Assembly: GCA_963765815.1 (NCBI GenBank)
Contig: CAVXXT010000009.1
Span: forward strand, 1-64,000
DNA: 64,000 bases
Source: DATLNF01 sp963765815
GTDB taxonomy: Bacteria; Actinomycetota; Actinomycetes; BP-191
Reading direction: 5' to 3'
Both the position numbers and the translations under genes were made by a program. Of the stretch, positions 42,934 through 52,078 are shown piece by piece. Position 1 is the stretch's first letter; the number at the start of each line of letters is the position of its first letter. Under the pieces are notes generated by a model. That model was not told the origin of the DNA, ran no database searches, and worked only from the letters and a program-made list of their open reading frames with translations.

Positions 42934-45900
42934 TCACTCGGCGAAGACGGCCTCGAGCAGCGCCTGCTGCTCGAACTCGTGCACCTTCGCGCTGCCGGAC
43001 GCCGGGGACGCCGCCTCCTTGCGCGAGATCCGCCGCAGGTGCTGGCCGTCCGAGAGCAGCTCCGGCAGGTGCAGCGCCACGAACGGCCACGCGCCCTGGT
43101 TGGCCGGCTCCTCCTGCGCCCACACGACGTCGGCCGCGCCGGCGTACGTCGCGAGTGCCGCGCGCAGCTCGTCGGCCGGCAGCGGGTAGATCTGCTCGAG
43201 CCGCAGCAGCGCGACGTCGGTGACGCCGAGCTTCTCCCGGGCGGAGGCGAGGTCGTAGTGCACCTTGCCGGCGGTGATGACGACCCGGCGTACGCCGGTC
43301 GTGGCGTGCTCGTCGCCGATCACGGGTCGGAAGCCGTGCTGCGTCAGCTCGGATGACGACGACGCCGCAGCCTTGAGCCGCAGCATCGACTTCGGCGTGA
43401 AGACGACGAGCGGGCGGCGGACGTTGCCGCGCACCTGACGGCGGAGCAGGTGGAAGTAGCTGCCCGGCGTCGACGGTACGGCGACGGTCATGTTGTCCTC
43501 GGCGCACAGCGTGAGGAAGCGCTCGATCCGGCCGCTGGAGTGGTCCGGACCCTGGCCCTCGAAGCCGTGCGGCAGCAGCAGCACGACGCCGGAGCGCTGG
43601 CCCCACTTCGCCTCACCGGCCGAGATGAACTCGTCGATGATCGACTGCGCGCCGTTGACGAAGTCGCCGAACTGCGCCTCCCAGCAGACCAGCGCCTCGG
43701 GCCGCGCGACGGCGTACCCGTACTCGAAGCCGAGCGCCGCGAACTCGCTGAGCAGCGAGTCGTAGACGTTGAAGCGGGCCTGCTCGCCCGAGAGGTGGGC
43801 GAGCGGTTGGTACTCCGCGCCGGTGTTGCGGTCGGTCACGACGGCGTGCCGCTGGCCGAAGGTTCCGCGGCGGCAGTCCTGCCCCGCGAGCCGCACCGGC
43901 GTGCCCTCGAGCAGCAGCGAGCCGAAGGCGAACGTCTCGCCGAGGGCCCAGTCGATCGTGCCCTCCTCGAGCATCGTCGCGCGGCGCTGCAGCTGCGGCA
44001 GCAGCCGCGGGTGCACGGTGAAGCCCTCGGGGAAGTCGAGCTGCGCGGCGATGATCCGCTTGAGCACCTCGTCGGAGACGGTGGTGTCGACCTCTCCGGT
44101 CTCGACGTTGGGTGCGCCGACGGTCATGGGTGTCGGCTTGCCCGCGTCGCGCGTTTCGACGAAGACGCTCTCGAGGTGCGACTGGTAGTTGCGCAGCGCC
44201 TCCTCGGCCTCGGCGACCGTGATGTCGCCGCGTCCGATCAGCGCCTCGGTGTAGCGCTTGCGGGTCGAGCGGTGCGCCTCGATGGTGTCGTAGAGCAGCG
44301 GCTGCGTGAACGACGGCTCGTCGACCTCGCTGTGCCCGCGGCGGCGGTAGCAGACCATGTCGATGACGACGTCCTTGCGGAACTCCTGGCGGAACTCGAA
44401 CGCCAGCCGCGCGACTCGGACGCACGCCTCGGGGTCGTCACCGTTCACGTGGAAGATCGGCGCCTGCACCATGCGCGCCGCGTCGGTGCAGTAGACGCTC
44501 GAGCGCGCGGACGCCGGCGACGTCGTGAACCCGAGCTGGTTGTTGACGACGACGTGCAGCGTGCCGCCGGTGCGGTAGCCCGGCAGCTGGCTCAGGTTCA
44601 GCGTCTCCGCGACCACGCCCTGACCGGCGAAGGCGGCGTCGCCGTGCAGCAGCACCGGCAGCACCGTGAAGCCGTCGTTGCCCTTGTCGATCTTGTCCTG
44701 CTTGGCCCGCACGATGCCCTCGAGCACCGGGTTGACCGCCTCGAGGTGGCTCGGGTTGGACGCGAGCGAGACCGCCACCGTGTTGCCGACCGGCGTCTCG
44801 TAGGTGCCCTCGGCCCCGAGGTGGTACTTCACGTCGCCGGAGCCGTGCGCCGAGCCCGGGTCGATGTCGCCGTCGAACTCGCGGAAGATCGTGCCGTAGC
44901 TCTTGCCGACGATGTTGGCGAGCACGTTGAGCCGCCCGCGGTGCGGCATGCCGATCGCGACCTCGTCGAGCTCGGCGCCGGCGGCCGACGCGAGCACCGC
45001 GTCGAGCAGCGGGATGACGCTCTCCCCGCCTTCGAGCGAGAAGCGCTTGTGGCCGACGTACTTGGTGTGCAGGAAGGTCTCGAAGGCCTCCGCCGCGTTG
45101 AGCCGCTCGAGGATGTGCAGCTGCTCGTCGCGCCCGGGCTTGTCATGCGCCTTCTCGACCCGGTCCTGGATCCACCGGCGCTGGTCGGGGTCCTGGATGT
45201 GCATGTACTCGACGCCGACCGAGCGGCAGTAGGACTCGCGCAGCACACCGAGGATGTCGCGCAGCTTCATGACAGGCGCGCCGGCGAAGCCGCCGGTCGG
45301 GAACTCCCGGTCGAGGTCCCACAGCGTCAGGCCGTGGTTGACGATGTCGAGGTCGGGGTGGCTGCGGCTGCGGTAGTTCAGCGGGTCGGTGTCGGCCATC
45401 AGGTGGCCGCGGACGCGGTAGGCGTGGATCAGCTCGAGGACGCGGGCCGGCTTGGCGACCTCGTCCTCGCCGCCGTCGCTGATGTCGCGCACCCAGCGAA
45501 CCGGCTCGTAGGGGATGCGCAGGCTGTAGAAGATCTTCTCGTAGAAGCCCTCCTCGCCGAGCAGCAGCTGGTGCACGCGGCGCAGGAAGTCGCCGGACTG
45601 CGCGCCCTGGATGATCCGGTGGTCGTAGGTGCTGGTCAGCGTGATGGTCTTGCTGACCGCGAGTCGCGCGAGCGTCGCCGGCGATGCACCGGCGTACTCC
45701 GCGGGGTACTCCATCGCGCCGACGCCGATGATCGCGCCCTGGCCCTGCATCAGCCGCGGCACCGAGTGCACCGTCCCGATCGTGCCCGGGTTGGTGAGGC
45801 TGATCGTCGTGCCGGCGAAGTCGTCGGCGGTGAGCTTGTTGGACCGAGCCCGGCGTACGACGTCCTCGTACGCGGCCCAGAAGCCGGTGAAGTCCATCCC

Positions 45901-46521
45901 CTCGGCGGCCTTGATCGAGGGGACGAGCAGGGTGCGGCTGCCGTCCTCCTTCTGCAGGTCGATCGCCAGGCCGAGGTTGACGTGCTCGGGCGTCAGGAGC
46001 GTCGGCTTGCCGTCGACCTCGGCGTAGCCGCGGTTCATCTCCGGCATCTCGACGAGCGCCTGCACCAGCGCGAAGCCGATCAGGTGGGTGAAGCTGACCT
46101 TGCCGCCGCGGCCGCGTGCGAGATGGCGGTTGATGACCGTCCGGTTGTCCTCGAGCAGCTTCGCGGGCACCGCGCGCACCGAGGTCGCCGTCGGCACCCC
46201 GAGGCTGGCCTCCATGTTCGCGACCGTCCGCGCGGCGGCGCCCTTGAGCGGAGTGCCGGGCGCGGTCGGCGCCGCAGCCGTCTTCGTGGCTGCGGGCTGC
46301 GCTTCTGAGGTCTTCGGCGGTGTGCTTGGGGTTTCGCTCTTCGGCGACGCCGCGGGGGGAGCGGAGCGATCCCCCGTGGCGTCGGATGGGCTGTAGTCCG
46401 AGAAGAAGTCGACCCAGACCTGGTCGACCGACTTCGGGTCGGCGAGGTACTGCTGGTAGATCTCGTCCACCAGCCAGACGTTGGTCCCGAACTCGGCCAT
46501 GCGGTCGGACTGCGAAGCCAC
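42934..46521 (-). CDS. kgd: Multifunctional 2-oxoglutarate decarboxylase/dehydrogenase (Kgd/SucA)
   Basis: 1195 residues, actinobacterial E2-E1 fusion of the TCA cycle. N-terminal segment with MAEFGTNVWLVDEIYQQYL, Ala/Pro-rich linker (about 50-95), succinyltransferase-like domain (about 95-330) with catalytic His301 in TYDHRIIQGA, then the thiamine-diphosphate E1 (about 370-1195) with IGMPHRGRLNVLANI, GDAAFAGQG and NNQLGFTT. No lipoyl domain, as usual; lipoyl groups come from another E2. GTG 46521 selected. Usual control by a GarA-type FHA protein is not visible here. Confidence 0.95.
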   Translation of the reverse strand: MASQSDRMAEFGTNVWLVDEIYQQYLADPKSVDQVWVDFFSDYSPSDATGDRSAPPAASPKSETPSTPPKTSEAQPAATKTAAAPTAPGTPLKGAAARTVANMEASLGVPTATSVRAVPAKLLEDNRTVINRHLARGRGGKVSFTHLIGFALVQALVEMPEMNRGYAEVDGKPTLLTPEHVNLGLAIDLQKEDGSRTLLVPSIKAAEGMDFTGFWAAYEDVVRRARSNKLTADDFAGTTISLTNPGTIGTVHSVPRLMQGQGAIIGVGAMEYPAEYAGASPATLARLAVSKTITLTSTYDHRIIQGAQSGDFLRRVHQLLLGEEGFYEKIFYSLRIPYEPVRWVRDISDGGEDEVAKPARVLELIHAYRVRGHLMADTDPLNYRSRSHPDLDIVNHGLTLWDLDREFPTGGFAGAPVMKLRDILGVLRESYCRSVGVEYMHIQDPDQRRWIQDRVEKAHDKPGRDEQLHILERLNAAEAFETFLHTKYVGHKRFSLEGGESVIPLLDAVLASAAGAELDEVAIGMPHRGRLNVLANIVGKSYGTIFREFDGDIDPGSAHGSGDVKYHLGAEGTYETPVGNTVAVSLASNPSHLEAVNPVLEGIVRAKQDKIDKGNDGFTVLPVLLHGDAAFAGQGVVAETLNLSQLPGYRTGGTLHVVVNNQLGFTTSPASARSSVYCTDAARMVQAPIFHVNGDDPEACVRVARLAFEFRQEFRKDVVIDMVCYRRRGHSEVDEPSFTQPLLYDTIEAHRSTRKRYTEALIGRGDITVAEAEEALRNYQSHLESVFVETRDAGKPTPMTVGAPNVETGEVDTTVSDEVLKRIIAAQLDFPEGFTVHPRLLPQLQRRATMLEEGTIDWALGETFAFGSLLLEGTPVRLAGQDCRRGTFGQRHAVVTDRNTGAEYQPLAHLSGEQARFNVYDSLLSEFAALGFEYGYAVARPEALVCWEAQFGDFVNGAQSIIDEFISAGEAKWGQRSGVVLLLPHGFEGQGPDHSSGRIERFLTLCAEDNMTVAVPSTPGSYFHLLRRQVRGNVRRPLVVFTPKSMLRLKAAASSSSELTQHGFRPVIGDEHATTGVRRVVITAGKVHYDLASAREKLGVTDVALLRLEQIYPLPADELRAALATYAGAADVVWAQEEPANQGAWPFVALHLPELLSDGQHLRRISRKEAASPASGSAKVHEFEQQALLEAVFAE

Positions 46522-46555
46522 GGTGCGACGCCCCCTGCGGCGAAGAGAGGTGAAA

Positions 46556-46598
46556 AGCGGGTGAAGAGCAGGGGTCAGGCTACGCCGAGCGGGTGAAG
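46556..46598 (-). promoter_or_regulatory. kgd promoter flanked by an 11-base direct repeat
   Basis: Minus-strand -10 TAGCCT (46577-46582) lies between two identical 11-base copies (plus strand AGCGGGTGAAG at 46556-46566 and 46588-46598), 32 bases apart, about three helical turns. Candidate repressor/activator sites. Confidence 0.45.
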
Positions 46599-46612
46599 GG
46601 CGAGAAACGCGG

Positions 46613-47449
46613 TCATCGTGAGGCGACGGTGTAGGTGATGAGCTGTCGCAGCGGGATCCGGCCGTCCGGCGCGGCCATCGATGCGACCAGGGCGGCCAGC
46701 TCGGCGCGCACGTCATCGGCCTGATCCGCTGGGATGCGCTCGAGAGCGAACCGCTGCCCGTGGGACCAGGCCCACGACCACCAGTGGTCGACATCGCGGA
46801 ACGCCGTCTCGTGCGCCTCCGTTGTCGACACGACGTCGGCGAACCCGACCTCCCGCAGCACCGTCTCGAACGACTCGGCGGAGGTCAGCGGTCCCTTGTC
46901 CGGCTTCGGCGCCCCGGCCGGGACGTAGCGGTCGAGCACCCGCAGGACGTCGTTCCAGCCGGACTCCGGCTGGTCCGGGAACGTGGTGACCCCCAGCCGC
47001 CCGCCGTCGGCGAGCAGCCCGTGGTACGCCGAGAGCGCCGCCGCCTGGTCCGGCAGGAAGAACAGCACGAGGCTGCAGACGATCGCGTCGTAGGGCCCGG
47101 GGACCTCCGGCGCCTGGGCGTCGCCGAGGTAGACGTCGACCCAGTCGACCTGACGTTCGGCGAGCGCCGCTTCGGTCCGGGCGACCATCCCCGGCGCCAG
47201 GTCGATCGCGGTGACCCGGCCCGATGCGCCGACGGCCTCTGCGGCGGCCAGCGTGGCCGCGCCGGCGCCGCAGCCGACGTCGAGCACCCGCTCGCCCGGA
47301 GTGATCCGGGTCAGCTCCACCAGCCGACGCCCGAAGGTCGAGAAGTAGTCGACGTCGACGTTGTCGTACACGTCGGACACCCGGTCGAACAGGTCGGCGA
47401 TGCCGGCCTTCATCTGCTCCGGCGTGGGCGGTCCCTGCGGCGAGCTCAC
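46613..47449 (-). CDS. Class I SAM-dependent methyltransferase
   Basis: 278 residues. SAM motif I VLDVGCGAGAATLAAAE near residue 55, motif II region VTAIDLAPGMVARTE, and the UbiE/COQ5-like FDRVSDVYDNVD opening. Substrate unknown; the start resembles menaquinone or polyketide methyltransferases. GTG overlaps the acyl-CoA dehydrogenase stop, so the two are coupled, which hints at a lipid- or CoA-linked acceptor. Confidence 0.83.
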   Translation of the reverse strand: MSSPQGPPTPEQMKAGIADLFDRVSDVYDNVDVDYFSTFGRRLVELTRITPGERVLDVGCGAGAATLAAAEAVGASGRVTAIDLAPGMVARTEAALAERQVDWVDVYLGDAQAPEVPGPYDAIVCSLVLFFLPDQAAALSAYHGLLADGGRLGVTTFPDQPESGWNDVLRVLDRYVPAGAPKPDKGPLTSAESFETVLREVGFADVVSTTEAHETAFRDVDHWWSWAWSHGQRFALERIPADQADDVRAELAALVASMAAPDGRIPLRQLITYTVASR

Positions 47450-48609
47450 AGGCCGATCGCCTTCGCGATGACGACCTTCTGCACCTCGCTCGCGCCTTCG
47501 ACCACCCGGAGCATTCGCAGGTGGCGCAGCACCTGCTCGATCGGCCCGTCCTTCATCAGCCCCTGGCCGCCGAAGACCTGCAGGCAGCGGTCGGCGACGG
47601 CGTACGCGCGCTCGGTGTTGTAGAGCTTCACGATCGAGGCGTCGAGCATCGGCATCTCGCCCTGATCGCAGCTCCATGCCAGGTGGTAGGTCAGCCAGCG
47701 CATCGCCTCGATCTCGGTCTTGCAGTCGGCGAGCGGGAACGACACGCCCTGGAACTTCGACAGCGGCTTGCCGAACGCAGTGCGCACCGTCGTGTGCGCG
47801 ATCGCCTGGTCGAGGCACCACTCGGCGAGGCCGAGGCACTGCGCGCCGATGAACGCGCGGCCGGCGTTGAGGAAGCGCATCGCCGCGAAGAAGCCGAGCC
47901 CGACCTCGCCGATGACGTGGTCGGCCGGCACCCGGGCGTCGTCGAAGCGCAGCTCCGATGGGTGCGCGTCGGAGATCGTCAGCTGCTTCTTGCCGACGGT
48001 GAACTGCTCCTTCGGCACGACCAGGGCGGTGATGCCGCCGGCCGCGCGCTTCTCCTTGTCGGTGACCGCGAAGACCACCGCGAAGTCGGCGCGGTCGCCG
48101 TTGGTGATGTAGTGCTTCATCCCGTTGATGACCCAGTCGTCGCCGTCCCGCACCGCCGTGGTCCGGATGGCCTGCGCGTCCGACCCCGCCTCCGGCTCGG
48201 TCAGCGCGAAGCACATGGTCTTCTCGCCGCGGACCAGCGGCAGCAGGTACGTCGGCCACAGGTGCTCGGGCAGCTCCATCAGCAGTGGCGTGGGCGCCTC
48301 GGGGTTGGGCGGACCGACGGCGTACGTCGCCATCCGCATCCCGGATCGGGCGGCGTCCTCGACCAGCAGGCTCATCCCGAGCGTCGAGAGCCCCCAGCCG
48401 CCGACGCTCTCCGGCAGGTGCGCGGCGTAGAAGCCCTCGGCGCAGGCGCGCGCCTTCACCGCGGCGGCGGCCTCGCGCAGCTCGCCCTCGCGTCCCGGTG
48501 TCCAGTACGCCTCGCGCACGGACTCCTCGAGCGGCCTGACCTCGCGGTCGAGGAACGCGGCGAATGACGCGCGCAGCGCGGTGAGCTCATCGGGGATCGC
48601 GAAGTCCAT
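47446..48609 (-). CDS. Acyl-CoA dehydrogenase
   Basis: 387-residue FAD enzyme of acyl-CoA oxidation. CFALTEPEAGSDAQAIRTTA (FAD/substrate signature) near residue 130, WVINGMKHYITNG, and C-terminal QVFGGQGLMKDGPIEQVLRHLRMLRVVEG. The catalytic base usually lies near that last segment. Length and order fit the ACAD family; chain-length preference unknown. Leaderless -10 box before the ATG. Confidence 0.92.
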   Translation of the reverse strand: MDFAIPDELTALRASFAAFLDREVRPLEESVREAYWTPGREGELREAAAAVKARACAEGFYAAHLPESVGGWGLSTLGMSLLVEDAARSGMRMATYAVGPPNPEAPTPLLMELPEHLWPTYLLPLVRGEKTMCFALTEPEAGSDAQAIRTTAVRDGDDWVINGMKHYITNGDRADFAVVFAVTDKEKRAAGGITALVVPKEQFTVGKKQLTISDAHPSELRFDDARVPADHVIGEVGLGFFAAMRFLNAGRAFIGAQCLGLAEWCLDQAIAHTTVRTAFGKPLSKFQGVSFPLADCKTEIEAMRWLTYHLAWSCDQGEMPMLDASIVKLYNTERAYAVADRCLQVFGGQGLMKDGPIEQVLRHLRMLRVVEGASEVQKVVIAKAIGL

Positions 48610-48616
48610 GGCGCGC

Positions 48617-48622
48617 ACGGTA
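48617..48622 (-). promoter_or_regulatory. -10 box of leaderless acyl-CoA dehydrogenase gene
   Basis: Minus-strand TACCGT, 7 bases before ATG 48609. Confidence 0.5.
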
Positions 48623-48677
48623 GCGGCTGCCCGCATCGCGGGAAGGTTCCCTCGGGGGTGCGTCGAAGAGCAGGCCC

Positions 48678-50084
48678 ATGCGCAGACTCGTGCTCGTCGT
48701 CCTCGCGGTCCCCGCCCTCGTGATGCTCCAGCCGGTGCTCGCCGCACCTCGTTCGACCGCGCCGGCGTTCACCAGCTACGAGCCGCCGCCGACCATGGGC
48801 GGCAACGCGGGCGAGCCGACGCTCGGGTACAACCCCGAGACCGGCGCGGTCATGTTCCAGGCCTACACCCACACGCTGCGCGTCACCGACTTCGACAAGT
48901 CGGGCCGGGGTACGTCGACGTGGACCGATGTCTCGGCCGACCTCGCCAACACCACGACCCTCGACCCGATCATCGAGACCGACGCCGTGACCGGCCGGCA
49001 CATCGTCAGCAACCTCACCGGCGCGTGCAGCCTGAGCGCCTTCAGCGACGACGACGGCGCGACGTGGACGGAGGTGCCGCTCGGCTGCGGCGCCGGCTCG
49101 TTCGTCGACCACCAGACCGTCGGGACCGGCCCGTTCGTCAAGGGCGGCGCGCTCCGTCCGGTCGGCAGCTATCCGCACGCCGTCTACTACTGCGCGCAGG
49201 ACATCGTGTCGGCGAAGTGCTCGACCAGCCTGGACGGCGGGCAGACCTACCTGCCGGGCGTTGCGGTCTACACGAGCGACCCGGCCAACAACTGCAGCGG
49301 CCTGTTCGGTCACCTCAAGTCGGCGCCCGACGGCACGGTCTACCTGCCGCCGATCGACTGCGACCAGGGGCTGACCTCGATCGCCCAGCAGCCGACCAAC
49401 CCGCTGAACCGGCCGGGCCAAGCGGTCGCCGTGAGCGAGGACAACGGGCTGACGTGGGCGCTGCGCTACGTGCCCGGCAGCGTCGCGGGCAACGCCGGTC
49501 ACCCGTCGGTCGGCGTCGGCGCCGACGGCACGACGCACTTCGCCTGGGGCAATCGCGACGCCGCGCGCACCGACGGCGGCGGGCCGCCGATGGCCTCGGT
49601 GAGCCGGGACAAGGGCAAGACGTGGACCCAGCCCTACCAGCTCGGCCGCGAGTTCAGGATCGCCAACACCAAGTTCGTCACGACCGTCGCCGGCGACGGC
49701 GACCGCGCGGCGGTGGCCTTCCTCGGCACGCCGAGCCCGGGCAACGACCAGGACGCGAAGTTCGAGGGCGTGTGGCGGCTCTACGTGTCCTTCACCTACG
49801 ACGGCGGCCGCACCTGGCAGACCGTCAACGCGACGCCGAACAGCCCGATCCAGGTCGGCGCCATCTGCACCTCGGGCGTGCTCTGCACCGGCAACACCCG
49901 CAACCTGCTCGACTTCAACGACGTCGTCCTCGACGGTCGCGGCCGCGTGCTCGCCGCCGTCGCCGACGGCTGCCTCGACGTCGAGTGCACCCGCAACGAG
50001 CGGGCCGACCGCGCGCTCATCGTCCGGCAGACCTTCGGCCGCGGTCTGCTGAGGAAGTTCGACAAAGAGCTCGCGGGGCGTTAG
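48678..50084 (+). CDS. Secreted BNR/Asp-box repeat protein (sialidase-like propeller)
   Basis: 468 residues with a signal peptide (LVLVVLAVPALVMLQPVLAA). Five Asp-box-like turns, SDDDGATW, SLDGGQTY, SEDNGLTW, SRDKGKTW and TYDGGRTW, indicate a six-bladed propeller as in sialidases and related carbohydrate-binding proteins; catalytic sialidase residues are not evident. Paralogue of the gene at 56291-58114, sharing GNTRNLLDF-type and ADGC...C...RQ-FGRGL segments, but it lacks the LPATG anchor. Ends TTAG shared with the convergent oxidoreductase. Confidence 0.8.
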   Translation: MRRLVLVVLAVPALVMLQPVLAAPRSTAPAFTSYEPPPTMGGNAGEPTLGYNPETGAVMFQAYTHTLRVTDFDKSGRGTSTWTDVSADLANTTTLDPIIETDAVTGRHIVSNLTGACSLSAFSDDDGATWTEVPLGCGAGSFVDHQTVGTGPFVKGGALRPVGSYPHAVYYCAQDIVSAKCSTSLDGGQTYLPGVAVYTSDPANNCSGLFGHLKSAPDGTVYLPPIDCDQGLTSIAQQPTNPLNRPGQAVAVSEDNGLTWALRYVPGSVAGNAGHPSVGVGADGTTHFAWGNRDAARTDGGGPPMASVSRDKGKTWTQPYQLGREFRIANTKFVTTVAGDGDRAAVAFLGTPSPGNDQDAKFEGVWRLYVSFTYDGGRTWQTVNATPNSPIQVGAICTSGVLCTGNTRNLLDFNDVVLDGRGRVLAAVADGCLDVECTRNERADRALIVRQTFGRGLLRKFDKELAGR

Positions 50085-51648
50085 CCCTTCCCCAGGTCGG
50101 CGAGGATCCGTCGCGCCGCGTTGTGGCCTGCGGCGCCGATGACCGAGCCGGCCGGGTGGCAGCCGGCACTGCCGGCGTAGAGCCCGTCGACGCCCGCGGC
50201 GTACGGCATCCGGTCGGCGAACGCGACGGTGTTGTCGACGTGGTGGATGTGCCCGCCGGTGATGCCGAAGTGCCGCTCGATCTCCGGCGGCGGCAGGGCG
50301 AACGTGTCGACGACCAGCTCGCTCGCGCCCGGCGCGAAGCGGTCGCAGATCGACAGCAGGTGCTCGACGTACGCCGGGAGCTCGGCGTCCCACGACGATC
50401 CGGCGGGTTGGTACGGGACGCACTGCACGAACAGCGCCGAGGTGTGCCGACCCTCTTCGTCTCGCAGTGACGGGTCGAGGGTGGTGTGGACGTACCACTC
50501 GATCGTCGGGAAGTCCGGCAGCCGGCCGGCCTGTACCTGCGCCCACATCTCGCGCACCGCGCCGAGCACGTCCTCGACCTGCGGCAGCAGGTGGATGGTC
50601 GCGCTGTGCTGCCCCTTGTCCTCCGGGAGGCAGGTGAACGTCGGCAGGCACTGAGCGCGAGGTTGACCTTCAGCGTCGCGCCCGGCCGGCGCGCGCGGTC
50701 GAGCAGTGGGTCGACGGTGGCGCCGAGCGAGCCGCCGGCGAGGTCGCGCAGGCGAAAGGGGTCGCACGCGCCCAGCACCACCGGGGTCTCGACCGATCGC
50801 CCGTCGACCAGGTGCACGCCGGTCGTCGTACCGCCGCTCACCTCGATCGACGCGACCGGTGCGCCGGTGGCGATGACCGCGCCGGCCCGCGTCGCCAGCT
50901 CGGCGAAGGTCGACGTCACGGTGCCCATCCCGCCGCGCACGATCATCCAGGTGCCGTCCGATCCAGGCAGCCGGCACATGTTGTGCACCAGGAAGTTGTG
51001 GCCGGTGCCCGGATCGTCAGGCCCGGCGCAGAGACCGGACAGGCCGTCGGTGACGGCGTACATCGCGACGAGCAGGTCGCTGGTGAACCCGAACCGAGCG
51101 AGGTAGTCGGCCACCGAGCCGCGACAGAGGTCGACGAACGCCTCCCGCAGCTCCGGCCGCACGTAGCGCTCGGCGGTGTCCTCGACCGTCAGCGGCTCGG
51201 CCAGCCAGGCCGGCGCGAGGTCGGATCGCAGTGCGTCGAGCTCCTCCTGCAGGGCGTCGTCGGCGGCCCAGTCGGCGGCGGAGAAGAAACCCTCGAACTG
51301 CCGGCGCAACGCGTCGCGGTCCGAGCCGAAGAGCAGGTGCCGCGGACCGAACGTCGGCAGGAAGTAGTGCGGGTCGCGACGCAGCAGCGGCAGCTCGACG
51401 TCGAGGGTGCGAAGCAGCTCGGGTGGCATGAGGCCGAGCAGGTAGGCGCCGGTGGAGGCGCGCAGGTCGGGTGCCTTGGCGAACGGGCGCTCGGTGCGGC
51501 AGGCGCCGCCGACGACATCGGCCGCCTCGAGCACCAGCACGGACAGGCCGGAGCGCGCAAGCAGCGTCGCCGCGACCAGGCCGTTGTGCCCGGCGCCGAC
51601 CACCACCACGTCCGCGCGGCTCGGCAGGATGGTGCGCTGCTCGGTCAT
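50081..51648 (-). CDS. FAD-dependent phytoene-desaturase-like oxidoreductase, frameshifted
   Basis: About 522 residues after correction. N-terminal dinucleotide motif VVVGAGHNGLVAATLLARSG and GGACRTE, family of CrtI-like/PYROXD2-type amine or carotenoid oxidoreductases. At about 50648 the frame breaks after KVNLALSA: one missing base moves it to LPTFTCLPEDKGQHS, which continues through CVPYQPAGSSWDAELPAYVEH to GLYAGSAGCHPAGSVIGAAG with the C-terminal FAD motif. Total length becomes a multiple of three with one added base. Substrate unknown. Downstream gene of a coupled pair with DUF3052. Confidence 0.8.
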
Positions 51649-52052
51649 CGATTCTCCCGTCGGTGCACGATCCGCAGCGCGGACCACGTCTCGTCGATCG
51701 CGCAGACCTTGTTGTCGACCAGCCCGGCCGCCACCGCGTGGTCGCGGATGACGTCCTCGGTGACGTCGGTCTGCACCTTCGACGCCTTCTTCGGCCAGGC
51801 GAACCACAGTCCGCCGGCCGGGAAGACCGCCGCTGCGAGCGAGTCGAAGCGGCGTCGAAGGTCGGCGTACTCGGTCACGAAGCAGACCACGACGTCAGTC
51901 TTCGGTCCGGATCGCGCGATGACGCGCACGCCGTCCGGGAGCGGCTCCAGCAGCGCTGGGAAACCCGTCGGCGCGCCGACGAGCCGCAGGACGTGCCCGG
52001 CTTTGATGCCGAGCTTCTGCGCCAGGGGAGTCCCCGAGTACCCGGCTGTCAC
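51645..52052 (-). CDS. DUF3052 family protein
   Basis: 135 residues. GTPLAQKLGIKAGHVLRLVGAP, LLEPLPDGV, GGLWFAWPKKAS and AAGLVDNKVCAIDETWSALR form the DUF3052 pattern. A small alpha/beta protein without signal peptide or membrane helix; function unknown. GTG 52052 follows a leaderless -10 box, and the stop overlaps the oxidoreductase ATG (ATGA). Confidence 0.85.
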   Translation of the reverse strand: MTAGYSGTPLAQKLGIKAGHVLRLVGAPTGFPALLEPLPDGVRVIARSGPKTDVVVCFVTEYADLRRRFDSLAAAVFPAGGLWFAWPKKASKVQTDVTEDVIRDHAVAAGLVDNKVCAIDETWSALRIVHRRENR

Positions 52053-52059
52053 GCGCCGA

Positions 52060-52065
52060 AGGCTA
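52060..52065 (-). promoter_or_regulatory. -10 box of leaderless DUF3052 operon
   Basis: Minus-strand TAGCCT, 7 bases before GTG 52052. Confidence 0.5.
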
Positions 52066-52078
52066 GCCGGGCGGCGTC

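Noticed and set aside
43450..46308. A 952-codon open frame antisense to kgd
   Set aside because: Composition is Arg/Asp/His/Val-rich with no domain; it is the usual mirror of a strongly coding GC-rich gene, and kgd motifs are unambiguous.
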